A stretch of DNA of 64,000 bases from Phylloscopus collybita (GCA_027886175.1 JAJNNQ010000003.1:24345501-24409500); one strand, 5' to 3'; positions 24,801-35,522 are shown, numbered from the stretch's first letter. The notes: generated by a model not told the origin, from the sequence alone. Translations and numbers: made by a program.

Positions 24801-24914
24801 TTTTTGATTTACAGTCCCAACAAATATGCATACACAGCAGCCCAGGGAGCTTCTCATCCACACATGTACCCCAGGAACTCTGAGACAGTCATAAGCAACA
24901 AGGAGTATGTCTGA
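12618..24914 (+). CDS. Claudin (claudin-15/-10-like) with two alternative first exons
   Basis: A four-pass tight-junction protein that would form or regulate paracellular pores. Shared exons are 20407-20571, 20720-20801, 23360-23470 and 24815-24914. Two first coding exons, 1a (12618-12837) and 1b (16153-16369), both end in phase 1 and join exon 2 in frame. The predicted proteins are 225 and 224 residues. Membrane segments are in exon 1 (TM1), [19 protein letters not shown] (TM2), across the exon 2/3 junction (TM3) and in [17 protein letters not shown] (TM4). The W-LW-C-C claudin signature is in both first exons, and the protein ends KEYV, a PDZ-binding YV tail. Exons 2-4 recall human CLDN15 ([29 protein letters not shown]). 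The dual first exon recalls CLDN10a/10b. I give no symbol because orthology is unresolved. Confidence 0.93.
12838..16152. other. Claudin intron between first exons 1a and 1b
   Basis: About 3.3 kb. It must contain the promoter of exon 1b. I saw no third first exon, repeat or RNA gene. The bases just before 16153 lack a convincing TATA box at a standard distance. Confidence 0.6.
16153..16369 (+). CDS. Claudin first exon 1b
   Basis: The start is the ATG at 16153 ([16 protein letters not shown]), giving TM1 and then loop 1 with [25 protein letters not shown] and SNCRDF. The donor is CCTG|gtaggt, phase 1, so splicing gives LALP-A-HIQACR. It is closest to the CLDN15 and CLDN10b first exons (LP..YW.VS..HG.VITT, NLW..C..DS.GV.NC..F.SMLAL). 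It needs its own promoter, 3.3 kb downstream of 1a. Confidence 0.93.
17409..17432. repeat. (TG)n microsatellite
   Basis: About 12 uninterrupted TG units in the claudin intron. Confidence 0.95.
17540..17603 (+). mobile_element. CR1 3' end fragment
   Basis: A short sense-strand CR1 tail: a ggacctgatgatctgagagatctttgcc block followed by taatgattctgtgat. Diverged, about 60 bp. Confidence 0.75.
19477..19530 (-). mobile_element. CR1 3' end fragment
   Basis: The sequence tagagtcatagattcatctagg followed by ttggaagagaac is the reverse complement of a CR1 tail. About 55 bp. Confidence 0.78.
20407..20571 (+). CDS. Claudin shared exon 2
   Basis: The acceptor is tgtcttag and the donor GCAG|gtaata. It encodes [18 protein letters not shown], then TM2, the intracellular loop [15 protein letters not shown] and the start of TM3. 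It contains the universal claudin QACRA.M segment that follows loop 1. Confidence 0.96.
20720..20801 (+). CDS. Claudin shared exon 3
   Basis: The acceptor is tttctgtag and the donor ACCAA|gtaagt. It encodes [18 protein letters not shown] then FNQLYAGT, which is the rest of TM3 and the short second extracellular loop. Confidence 0.95.
20802..23359. other. Claudin intron 3
   Basis: About 2.6 kb of ordinary AT-rich intron, with a T run near 21967. No exon or repeat was recognised. Confidence 0.6.
23360..23470 (+). CDS. Claudin shared exon 4
   Basis: The acceptor is catgtttcag and the donor TACAG|gtaatc. It encodes [21 protein letters not shown]4 and the start of the tail, [11 protein letters not shown]. 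The Cys pair after TM4 is a typical claudin palmitoylation position. Confidence 0.95.
23471..24814. other. Claudin intron 4
   Basis: About 1.3 kb. A short AT-rich stretch near 23565-23620 repeats the motif ataaattaca a few times. Nothing else was recognised. Confidence 0.55.
24815..24914 (+). CDS. Claudin shared exon 5 (C-terminus)
   Basis: The acceptor is gatttacag after a 13-T polypyrimidine run. It encodes [19 protein letters not shown] and ends VISNKEYV, followed by TGA. The terminal YV fits the ZO-1 PDZ-binding motif of claudins. Confidence 0.93.
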
Positions 24915-24958
24915 GCCTCCAGCCTGCATCACCTGTAGTGTTAGTGGGTTATGAACTC

Positions 24959-24964
24959 AATAAA
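24959..24964 (+). other. Claudin poly(A) signal
   Basis: AATAAA 45 bp after the claudin stop codon would give a very short 3' UTR. A second AATAAA at 25342-25347 offers a longer 3' UTR. The sequence does not show which is used. Confidence 0.5.
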
Positions 24965-26913
24965 GAAGTGAACCACTTCTTCGTTCCCGTTCCAAGTTGC
25001 AATCCTATGCCTTAATTTGGAGCAGTACCAGGAGGAGGTATGGCTTTCAATGTAAATAGGAATGGTTTTCAGATGTAAATAGCTTTCTACAGAAGATGCC
25101 TTGATGTGAAATCCTGTGGCATGAAGGTTTTCTGCATGCTGAGAAGCCTGGTAAAATTTAACCAGAGCACAGTATATGCTGACACTCAAGAGCAATGTTT
25201 TCTATTTCAGCTGACTCAAACATGTGGAACTGATAGCTGTATCTGACTGCAAGTTCATATGCCTCACAGTTAGAAATGTGTTGTGTTTTCATTAATGTTT
25301 AGCTTCCTTCTTTTGTTTAGCAGCTTAAGCTTTTGACAAGAAATAAATTTTTGTTCCACAGACTGAAACAGATTTTTTGATGAGTGGAATCCTCTAATAA
25401 GCATGTTGTGTTATACTGAAATTCTTATTACATATGATAGTCAAGGTTTATAAAAGCTGCAAAAAATTTTCTAGCACCTTCAAATCTGCAGATGTGCAAC
25501 AAATTTCTTGTTGGCTGTAATGCAGATACAGAAGATAAATGATGCGGAATGAACAAAACACAGCTGGGAGTGGAGAAAACATCTGGTGTGAAAATGCCTT
25601 GTGGTAACTAAGAAAAGGATAGCCTGATTTTTTTTTTAATTTTTATTTTGATGGTTTCAGCTTTTAAAATGACACTACTTTAACTCTGAGCAGTCTTTAA
25701 CTGTGGGAACTTTTACTGCATCTGAATTGTCTAATTCATGTAATTCCCCGGTGGTTTTATTTTCTGTCATTGTTCCATCATTAGAATTTCTGCCTTAAAC
25801 TCCTCCACTGCTGGCAGCAAATGTTTACCTTGTGTGAGCACTTAGGCAGATGGCAGTGAGCTAACTGAACTTCATTTTTATACTTTCAGCAAGGTGGAAT
25901 GGAATTTCATCCTGCAGGTTCTCAGGTTCCATAACTTGTCCCATTTAAATTACAGATGTATTCATACAGTTTGACAAAACCATTTTGAATGACTAATGAT
26001 AAACACACAGCAGTCAGATCTGGAAGTTTCATGCAGTTTCCCTGGTGGCCCAGTAGATAATTTCAGAGGGCAACCTGCAAGCAGTCTCAGCAGAAATGAT
26101 TTAGCCATGTTGTTTGCATGCAGGATCAGCTGACTTGTAAACTGACACATTAAGGCATGGACTGGGCATGGCTGGACTCAGTAAGTAAAACTAAAAGGAG
26201 TGGTGATTACTTCTAGATTGCCAGTGTCATCTTCTTCCCTCCACTATCATCTGCAGTTTTTAATATCATTCCTTTGGTGTTTTAGAGAATAATTTCAAAA
26301 AGCTGAAAAGGCACTTAGCCTGCATGGTGGGAGCTGAACTCCTTACCATCGTGTGCATGTTCTGCCCTCTGGATTTTTGGGTAATTTGTGAAGGTACTTT
26401 GGTCTAGTTGGATATAAGGAAAATTGCAGAGACAAAGCATCAACCACTGTCAGTTTCCCACCAAAGGTTGTGTCAGCTCATTAACATGAATGATGATCCA
26501 GTAGGTGAGAGAGAGATTCAGAACTTCCTTGGTCTGGCATCAATGTCTTCTAATGGCTTCACTAGGAAGTTTAACTAAACATCAGGAATAAAATCCCTGT
26601 GTAGTAACTCCTTCCTTTGGCCAGTACATCATTACCATATTCAGTGTCATTCAGGGGAAAATAACTGGTGAAGAGTCCATGCCTTTCTCTGGTTTGTTTA
26701 CAGTCCTTCCAACCATTTTCTGTTTCTGCTGTTATTCCCTGCTTATCTGCCCTGTTTCCATGCACTGCCAACAGAAATGCTGTGAATGAATTCAATGAAC
26801 CATTAACTCAGTTATGGGGATGAAATGTTTTATGTACAGGTGATTTAGGAAGTGATTTTTTTGCCTTTTTTTAAAAGTACTTAGCAAGTCACTTCACTTT
26901 CTTTAAAGTATCT
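24965..26913. other. Claudin / DUSP28 convergent intergenic region
   Basis: About 1.95 kb between two 3' ends. It should contain the 3' UTRs of both genes. Candidate minus-strand AATAAA signals (plus-strand tttatt) occur near 25643 and 25757, which would give DUSP28 a 3' UTR of about 1.1 kb. No other feature was recognised. Confidence 0.5.
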
Positions 26914-27048
26914 TCAGACATCACTATTTTTAAGTCCTTTGCTCAGCAGAGCAGACTGCTTTGGTATCTGCAACTCTTCTTCATATCTCTGCAGCTGAGA
27001 CCAAAATCCTGCATTCGGTTCTGCTACAGGTCTGGCAGTTTTCACAGC
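26914..27048 (-). CDS. DUSP28: DUSP28 exon 2
   Basis: The acceptor is gttctctag. It encodes AVKTARPVAEPNAGFWSQLQ, then RYEEELQ and a divergent tail ending NSDV with TGA at 26914-26916. It matches human MVKSARPVAEPNPGFWSQLQKYEE. It was found by searching the minus strand for the FWSQLQ codons below exon 1. Confidence 0.95.
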   Translation of the reverse strand, partial: AVKTARPVAEPNAGFWSQLQRYEEELQIPKQSALLSKGLKNSDV

Positions 27049-28531
27049 CTAGAGAACAGGAGAGACACGGTGGGAAGCAAGGTATCCTGCATTTGTGGGA
27101 GTCATGCAAGTGAATTTTGAACTTAAAATTCTGAGTTTTAAATCTTTGAAGATTTACTTTGGTTTTGATTTGGCTACAGAGTAACAAAGAGCTATTCTGG
27201 TGAGCTGACTTCACTTCGTGCTTGCTGGGAACTGCCAGGTGGGCCGGGTTACAGAGCGGGTTCATGGGTAAGACAGGAGACACAGCTGCTGATTTGCTGG
27301 AAACGGGAAAATCTCTCACCCAGTGCAGTGACACTGCTCGTGTTTACGATGATATTGTGGAACGTGGTCACTCTCTGCACACCTCAGTCTAAATTCAGCA
27401 AACTGGCTATCTAAAGTGATCCACCTGACAAATGGGTGAGGAATAAAGCCCCACAGAGCACAAGTAATTTGTATTGGAAAGGCTTCCTAGGAAAGCTGAC
27501 GTATCATTCCTTGCAGCAATACAGCTGTGGCTGATAGCCAGCAGGCCCCCAGGCATGCAGCAGGCCTAACAGGATCTACTGTCCGGAGCTGTCACACAGG
27601 AACAAACCCTGCACAACAGTTCCTGCATCCACTCACTTTATGTCTCTGTCTTCACTTAACGTGACTGCAAATGACAGAGAAAATGTTCACTAAGCAACCA
27701 GCTTTGTTCCTTTGCTACCTGTGCTTAAAGCCTATTTGCATTGGTATTTATGCTCATCCTGGAAACCCCACACTGAAAAAGTGTCAGACCAAGCTGGGCA
27801 TGAAAAAAACTTCCAGGGGACCATTTATTCAAACGTTGAATCTGTATAACTGGTGACAGGCAGGTGAAAACACCAAAATAACTCTACAAGAAGTCATAAT
27901 TTCTCACAAGAAGCATAGCATTTCTTCCCCAGAAGAGCTGCAAGTAGGATCCTGGCTGTAGGCACATTACCTCAAAGGCGTCCTTGAGCGGGAGCTGCCG
28001 GTGTCTCATCAGATAAGCCGTGCAGATGGCGGCGGAGCGGCTGCGGCCGTTCTTGCAGTAGACCAGCGCCTTGCCGCCGGCCCGCACGGCCGCCTCGATG
28101 GCGGCGCCGCAGGGCTCGAAGAAGCGGTGCAGGTCCTCGGCGGGGTCGTCGAACACGGGCACGCGGATGCCGCGGACGCGCCGCAGGCCGGGGAACGGCT
28201 GCTGCCGGGTGACATTCACGCAGAAGGTGACCCCCTCCCGCTCCAGCAGCTCCTCGTCGCACGCTGCCCTGGCCGTGCCCAGGAGCAGCGAGGCCGTGAC
28301 CCGGCAGAGCTGGAGCGCGGGCGGGCGCGGGGCACCCGCCGGCCCCGCCAGGCCCGGGGGGCGGTGCGGGGCTGCCGGCGCCGCCACGGCCGCTCCACCC
28401 GCAGCCGCCGCGCTCGGATGTGCTTGTCCGCTCCCTGTGGGCTGGTGATTTAGGAAGTGATCCAGGAGAGGCTCCAGGCGGGTCCTAGTGCCGGCTGCGC
28501 TTGGAAAGCGGGAAGCGCTTTCAGAGCGCAC
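26914..28531 (-). CDS. DUSP28: DUSP28, atypical dual-specificity phosphatase
   Basis: A small atypical DSP-family phosphatase in two exons, 27971-28531 and 26914-27048. From the upstream ATG at 28531 the product is 231 residues (human about 176). The catalytic loop is C159-KNGRS-R165 (CX5R), with the general-acid segment VFDDPAED at about 127-134. As in human DUSP28, the residue before the Cys is Tyr (VYC), not the His of the usual HC motif. The match to human is strong: FCVNV.RQQP, VPVFDDPAEDL, YCKNGRSRSAA and TAYLMRHR; in exon 2, ARPVAEPN.GFWSQLQ.YEE. The N-terminal 70 or so residues are Ala/Pro/Gly-rich and have no human counterpart. No other in-frame ATG precedes the domain, so the start is uncertain. 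It is tail-to-tail with the claudin. Confidence 0.95.
27971..28531 (-). CDS. DUSP28: DUSP28 exon 1
   Basis: 187 codons ending KDAFE at the donor GAG|gtaatg, phase 0. It carries the whole catalytic core. Reading past the donor gives a spurious tail to a stop at 27884. The exon is strongly GC- and CpG-rich. Confidence 0.92.
27990..28530. promoter_or_regulatory. DUSP28 CpG island
   Basis: Dense CpG over DUSP28 exon 1, falling off sharply at about 28520. It probably contains the promoter. No TATA box is evident upstream on the minus strand. Confidence 0.6.
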
Positions 28532-28662
28532 GGCTCACTTGCAAAGCCAGTGGGTTTGTACAGTCGCTAAGCCCAGAGCAGCTGCTCACCTGCTGTGTTC
28601 TGCAGGGCAGTACTGCTGCAGCGGGCGGTGCTGTTGGTGCAGTGCTGCAGCGGTGAAGTTGT

Positions 28663-28888
28663 GGGTTTAGGTTGGATATTGGAAAAAGCTTCTTCACCCA
28701 GAGGGATGTTGGGCATTGGAACAGGCTCCCCAGGGCACAGCACCAAGCCTGAGAGAGTTCAAGAAGTGTTTGAGCAGTACCCTTGGGCACGTGGTGTGAC
28801 TCTCCGGGATGTTCTGTGCAGGGCCAGGAGCTGGGCTCCATCATCCTTGTGGGCCCTTCCAACAGCATATTCTGTGAATCTGTGATTG
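28663..28888 (+). mobile_element. CR1 3' end fragment
   Basis: Sense CR1: a gttggatattggaaaaagcttcttcaccc block, gggcattggaacaggctcccc, a ttcaagaagtgtttga block and a cttccaacagcatattctgtgaatctgtga tail. About 225 bp, upstream of DUSP28. Confidence 0.9.
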
Positions 28889-31800
28889 ATCTGATCTTCT
28901 CCAGAGCATCTTGGTGCCCCTCACCTACAACAAAAGTGTCTTTTGAGTGCCCAGGAAATGATTCACTAGGCTGGCCAGATAGCATAGTGCTAATCTTTCT
29001 GGACTTCAGTAGAATTGCTGGTGCGCTGCCAGGGCAGAGAGTATCTTCCAGCAGAGTGTGCTGACATGGGTTTGAACTGCACAGGACGGGTGGGGATGGG
29101 CCAAGCCCAGCCAGGTGAAGATCACATTGGCCAGTGCTGGGCAGGTGCTGCAGGGCTGGTTGCAGGTGCCAGCTGCTTCCTGGAGGCTGAGCTGCTTCAA
29201 CCCTTTGCTTTCAGGCAGAACAGGAGCATTTTACTGATATTTGCTGCTGACACAAAAATGGACCTGAACTGTTGCAGCAGCAGAGCAGAGGCCGGTGTGA
29301 AATGCAGTGCCACCCATTAAGGAATGGTATAAGGATGAGCTTTTATTCGACCATGGAGGAAGAACTCGAGCTGCCACACACCTGCCATCACTTGTGCCAA
29401 TAGCAGCCTGTCTGTGAGGTGTTGGCTCCGGGGCCAAAGGAGTTGGCTCTCTCACACGAGCATGGTGCCCCCTCCTGTTACCCAGCACACGCCTCAGCTC
29501 CCACATGTGGGCTTATTCATCCCTTGCTTCCTGTGCTCAGGGCATGTGGCTGCTGCAAGGTCCCGTTCAGGCTGGGATGCTGTGGCTGGACAGGAGAAAG
29601 CTCAGCATGAGACCCCTGATGCTGCCCACCCCACCCCAGCAGTGTAGGGAGGGCTCCTGAATTCCTCCACAGTGACTCTTTCCAGGGATTTTGGACCTTC
29701 CTTGGCAGTGGCCATTTCCCAACTCAGCATTTCCATGGCACTCCCCTCATTCCCAGGCCATGATGATTCAGGCAAGGAGCCTTTCTGCAATCACTGCCAG
29801 TGACTTCCTTGTGGGACAGGCACAGATCAATTCCCCACAGTGTGTAAAAGAGGCAGCTGCTGCCCCACCTTCCTCTGACAGAGGCTCATCCTTCTGCCTG
29901 CACTCATCAGTGGGCTTTCTTGGGCCCTTGCAGAGAGTCCCTGGCTGGTGCTTTATGGTCACACTCCAGTTCATACCAAACCCATGATCTTTATTTTGTA
30001 TGGCATCACACTTGCTGTGCCTTGAACCCTCCACTAATCTGTGTGGGGGGCAGTAGTCCATCGGATTGCTCTGGGATTCGCCAGACAAGCCTGGTGTGAG
30101 TTACTGGTTTACCAGTTCCTGCAGTCATCCCAACACTGCTCCAGGTGTTGCCTGGGTGACACCATCTCAGGGCACCATTCTTGGCACTTTAGCACCAGCA
30201 AATGCCACTGGGGCTGCACCTGAGCTCCTTCTTCTGAGGCTATGGATGTTTATTCTCTGCCTAAGGATGGTCATTCATGCCAGAAAGGTGTCCCTTCCCA
30301 CCAGCCCACCCTGCACCGTGTCTCTGTGCAGAGGAGCTAGGACCAGGGCAGTTGTCACTACACACTAATTTATAAGTTAAACACAAATGCCACCTTCTGG
30401 CAGTGAAATGGGTTGCTGCCTCTGTAAGAAGATGGATGAACTGCAGGGTAAGAGCCTCATCCCTCGCTAGAAAAGGTCTGATGCCTTGGTCCAGATTTTG
30501 CTGGGGTATTTCTGGTCCTGGTGGCACTGCCAGCTGGGGTGTGGTGCCAACAGCCCCAGTCACAATGGCTGTCTCCTGTCCTCCTGCCATGCACTTGCAA
30601 CGTGCCTGGGCCCAGTGTCTTGGTGAGCTCCCAGTATGTCCTGGGCTGCTGCTGGAGCCCTTGAAGCCTTCCATGCCTAGGGAAGCAGGGATGTGTGGCT
30701 GCAGGGGAGTGGGAGCTGAGCTTGTGCTACACCCTACACCTCCTGCAAGCTCTTAGCAATGAATTTGCAAGCATGCAGTGTTCAGTGACATTATGAACTG
30801 CAGAAATGTTTTCAGACAACTTTAGCAAACACCAAGCCAGAAGAGGCTGTTATTTCAGATCATAATTAGACACCAAGGAGGCAAAGCAGGTGACTGGTGT
30901 GCCCAAAACTTCTCCAAGGAGAAGACCTTGTCTTTTTGCATTTGTCTGTATTTGTATGAATGGGTGCAAATGGTGCAAATAGCTGTAGCTGCAGGAGAGG
31001 ATCCTAAATAAATACCTACTCACTCAAGGGTATCAGTCACTTTATTAAATTTAGCTGATATTTGCTTCCAGGCAGAAGGATACACTTCCAGTAGTTTTCA
31101 GTTACCAAGTCCCTCCTAGACATTTCATGAGCAGCTTCCAACACATCACCCTGACAGCTGCATTCACTCACCTCTGGAAGTGGGCAGAGCTGAAGCACTG
31201 TCCTTCAAAGCAAACCTTTCTGCTGCACCAGTTCAGTCTCAAGCACATGCTGGAGATCAAACACCCCCCTCGCTGCTTTGCTTGCTGTGAGCCTGTCCAA
31301 CAGCTGCACTGGTGCAAAGCCATGGTCCACAATTACCACCACACTTTGTAGTGACGAATACCAAGGGCATTTCTGATTTTTTATCCTGTTATGCTGTGAC
31401 TTTCTGTGCTTCTAGATGAGAAAGAGACTCCTTGCTTTGATGACTCAGGCCAGGCTCATACTGATCCCACAAACACTTCCATAGAACCCAGCAGCTGCTC
31501 TGAATGGTACAGGAATGCAGGCAAATCCCTATTGTGGCTGAAATATGGTTTTATTCCTCAGGGCTCCTGACCTGGCTTTTATCTTTGCCTTAACAAGGGA
31601 AAAAGAAAGAAAAATGCCAGACTCGGCTTAAATGGAGAAGAAATAATTGCCCTGTAAATACAGATTCGTCTCCAGCCTTTTTATTTATACAAGGATTCAA
31701 AGAACATATTTCAACTTTAGATAAACAGTGCAAGAGAGTTACAAGTACCTTGGTAACAGAAAGAAATAGATAACTGTCCAGCTGTGCTGATAAGTGAAAT

Positions 31801-34800
31801 AATTCTTACTCCTGCAGATAGAAATGCATCTGTTAAAAGCAAAGGTGGACTTTAGATATTCTGCTATACCTTAGCCCCTACCAAGCCCACCAGAAAACAA
31901 CAGGCAGCTTGTCATTTGTAAATGAGAAGTAGCTGTGCTCTCAAAGCCTTTTGAGACCCTCACCATTGTTTAAAACATACACGATATGGCACAAAGAGCA
32001 GGCTGAAAGACAGAGACACTTGGAAATCCACCATTTATGGTTCTCCCCTTCCTAGGGACGGGGCCTTTGTAAATATTTTTTTCCTACACCACTACCCCCT
32101 CCACACCCCTGTCAGGTATGAGGCCTTTTCACACCAGAACACGATGGATCACCATCCTGATAACATTGAAGCAGATGTTTGTCCCCAGGCAGCCCAGTTC
32201 CTCAGCGATGCCCTCATGCAGCCAGCCCAGAGCAGCCACCAGCCACGGGGAGGTGTGTCACAGTGTTTTCCAGCAGGCAGCAGCCCAGGAATGTCATTGA
32301 TAAGCACTGAAAGGCTCCAGGTTCTGCACCAGCCCGACCACAGGTTCGGGGCTTGTCTGGACCTGGGCTGATTTCAGCTTGTTCAGCCACACCAGTGGTT
32401 GTTTAGTCAGCAGTAATTACAGTTTGCTTTAGTTTAGAGTTGGTATCCTGGGGGCTCTCGGCCATTTCAGCTCCTGGGGAAGGTGGCATGGCCAAACACA
32501 AGCCCAGGCCACTTAATGGCAGCAGCTGGGGAAACAACTTCAGGGCAAGAGAGAACAGAAAAACCGAGTAACCAGGGGCCAACAAAAAGCAGCAGTGTAG
32601 GCTGACCATGAGCAGATATAAAAATCAAATCCAGCAGATGCAGGGCCGAGGAGGAAGCATCACCACCACCATGGAGCATCTCTGGGCACAGAGGGGGCTG
32701 AGCCCCCCACTGCCCTCACCTCAGGCTGCTGCCCTGGTCCCACCCTGGCCAGGCTGCTGGAAGGTGGAAGCTGCCACCCTCAGGGTCAGGAGGGATGTGG
32801 AAGTGGGAGCTCAATCCCAGCCCGGAGGTGAAGGCAGCAGGAAGGGTTTCCCCAGCATAACAGATTTTACTGTTTCTTTGAGGTTTTGCCTTATTAATTT
32901 GCACTATCGTGTTTGTTTGTTTTTTTCTTGTATCAGAACCACTAGTTTGGGTTATTAAATTGTTAAAATATTAACTGGATAATCGGTAAATTCCTGGCTT
33001 CACATTTAAGATGTGAAGGGACCCATAAGAAGCTTTTGAGGATAACACCAAAAACTAATTGCACAGAAATGGAAGTGGCTTTCAAGCTCCCATTCTGCAA
33101 AGCAAAACATTGACCTCATGTGTTAAAACCCCAACCCAACTGTGTTTTGAAGAGGGTACAACGTTTAATTCTTCCTCCCTCCCCACCCCTTTGATTTTTG
33201 CTTTGGATGTAAAGCTTCTGCAGGACTGGTTGTGGGGATTGTTGTAACTGAAGGTTAAATTTGTATTTGCACTAGAAAGAAAGGATAGAGCAGTAAAAAT
33301 CATGTGAATTTGCTATATGTCTAGGAGTAAATAAACCTAGACATAAACTACAACTTATCCTCTCCAGGGTTCTGATGGGTGTAGTGGCACTGTCTGTCCT
33401 TCAGCCATTGTCCAGCACCCCAGTGTTCACTGCTGACACCCGACCAGACCAGGTATGATTTTGCCTTACAAGAAGGTGAGGCCAAGGCAGAAAGGATGCA
33501 CAGCCAGTGACATTAATCCATGAATCACTGTCACTTGGAGAGGCTGGTCAAAGCTGGCCTAAAATCCTGCCTAGCTTGAGGCACCCTCAGTGCCACCACA
33601 CCACTAGGCCCCAGGGAGGGTAGGAAATGAACCTTTCAGCATTAGCTTGCTCATGTCCTCTTTCCTTACATTGCACACTTTAGAAACTGCTAATGTTAAA
33701 AACGGGGGGTTTCTTCTTCCCTTTCTTAGAAAACAGCCACCCCCCAACCCCATAATGTTTGCTCAGCCCAAAGGCACATCTCCTCTGGCAAGACAGAGAA
33801 GAAATGCTTGAATGCTGTGCAAAAGCAAGAGACAGGTCCAGCTCTGCCCTCCCTCTCACTCCAATACAAACCTGGCTGACGCTCAAGCCCAACCTGTGTG
33901 TGCTCCTGGCCCAAGCAGTCACGGTGACTGTGCTGTACCCAGCATCTGCTACACCTACAGCTCCAGCCCACGCTCGCTGCTCTTCAGGCACAGAAGCCTC
34001 TGGAAGCCCCAAACACACAGCCCAGCAAGCACAGACACTCCTGTGGCTACCTGAGGACATAAATCATTTCACTCATCACCCCCAGCCTCCAAACCTGGCA
34101 CAGAGCCCACCCCACCAAGCAGTTTGGGGTTAGGGCAGCTGCCCACATCACCCAAAGGCTGGTGAGTGGTGAGATGGGGCAGCAAGGGTGAGCCTGGCCC
34201 TGCCCTGAGCCAAAACGGAGCTGCCGGTGGTGACTGACCCTGGCTCAGCCCGTGCCTGCAGGGGTTAGGGAAGGTGTATTGGATGATGGGGAAGGAACAG
34301 GGAAAAAGGGAATTCATTAAAAACCTACAACGCAACTGGAACTAACACCAAAGGTAAAAAGAAATCCCAAACAAAATGTGTCCTGTCCTCACATTCCCCT
34401 GGTGGGTGCTGCCTTGGGCCAGTGCTCTGGGGAGGGACCCAGCGCCCATGGTGATCCCCACCAGCTCCTCCCTGCCCTAAGGCAGATTCTGGAAGGGGCA
34501 CAACCAGTCCCAAAGTTCCAGTTAGTAAAACATCCCTGGTCTCTCTTATTACCAAGAAAAAAACCCCTAATTCCTGTCTATGGCTGGGGCCAGAGAAGGA
34601 GGCAGCACAAGTGTGTGTCACACAGAGAATCCCACTGTGCACGTTTGCATCTCTCTGTTACCTACAATGGTACCGCACTGCAGGTACAAATTGGACCATT
34701 GTTCCTTGGGTAAAAAATGGCTTTCCAACTAGCATGCAAAGAAAAAGTACCCCAACCCCCAACCCCTAACACTCATTCCCAGTCACTTAGATGTAGGAAA

Positions 34801-35035
34801 CCTACATTTCAAATTGTCGTCAGCTACAAGCTCTAGTCAAGAAACCCACTTGTGACTTTTCCAAAGAAAAAGGGAGTTCTGCATTTTTGGGTCCAACAGC
34901 CACTGCCAAACTCTTTTCAGTTCAACCCACCAAACCTGCTCACGCTCCTACGTGCACCACTGGAAGTGAAGGGCCATCTTTGCCCAGCTAGGAAGCACAG
35001 AGGAAGAATCCAAAGAGCCCCTGAATGCAGCACGT

Positions 35036-35135
35036 GAGCCGTGCCGAGGATCCCGGAGTCTCGGCGTCGGGAGGCGGCGCTGCCCGCGGAGCCGGCGCTG
35101 TCGGCAGCGGCGCTGCGGCCGCGCCGGGGAACGAG
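35036..35135. promoter_or_regulatory. Isolated CpG-rich block
   Basis: About 100 bp with many CpG dinucleotides (gccgtgccgagg, ctcggcgtcgggaggcggcg, gcgctgcggccgcgccgggg), in surroundings of low CpG. It lies about 450 bp past the GPC1 stop codon. It could be a cryptic promoter, a CpG-rich part of the GPC1 3' UTR or a remnant of a lost gene start. No first exon is recognisable. Confidence 0.35.
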
Positions 35136-35391
35136 GGCAGGGCAATTGCATATTCCACTGCAGGCAGCAGCACGGCTGCCCTCGGAGGGCTCGGCCCAGT
35201 TCCCCTGGAGCCCTCTGCAGAGGCTTGTTCCAGCCCCAAGAGCCAGTTTGTGGCAATAACAAAAGTAAAACAATGAGGTATGGAAAGAAGGGCCCAGCAT
35301 TGGGGAAAGACCAAGAAAGAAGAAAACAGCTCGAGCACTGCCAGAAATAGCAAACAACTGAAACCTTCTGAAAACCTTTTTCTCCTCCCTT

Positions 35392-35425
35392 TTTTTTGTT
35401 TGGGGTTTTTTTTTCTTTCTTTCTT

Positions 35426-35469
<44 letters not shown>
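35392..35469. repeat. Long T-rich tract (A-rich in the GPC1 sense)
   Basis: A T-rich stretch ending in about 40 uninterrupted T, with TTTC interruptions at the left. On the GPC1 strand it is an A tract about 110 bases after the stop codon. Predicted Lys-rich ORFs across it are artefacts. Confidence 0.95.
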
Positions 35470-35471
<2 letters not shown>

Positions 35472-35492
35472 CAAGGTGAATTAAATATGTCC

Positions 35493-35522
35493 TTTGGTTG
35501 GTTGGTTGGTTGGTTGGTTGGT
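35493..35522. repeat. (GGTT)n microsatellite
   Basis: About seven GGTT units (CCAA on the GPC1 strand), between the GPC1 stop codon and the T tract. Confidence 0.93.

Noticed and set aside
27884..27970. Read-through C-terminus of DUSP28 exon 1
   Set aside because: A good donor at GAG|gtaatg and a matching exon 2 with strong human similarity show that this tail is intron.
28001..28453. Plus-strand frames of 125-150 codons opposite DUSP28
   Set aside because: Antisense shadows of DUSP28 exon 1, caused by high GC.
28910..29050. Possible CR1 reverse-transcriptase remnant (tctggacttcagtagaattgc)
   Set aside because: A short resemblance to the CR1 coding region, too diverged to support without a search.
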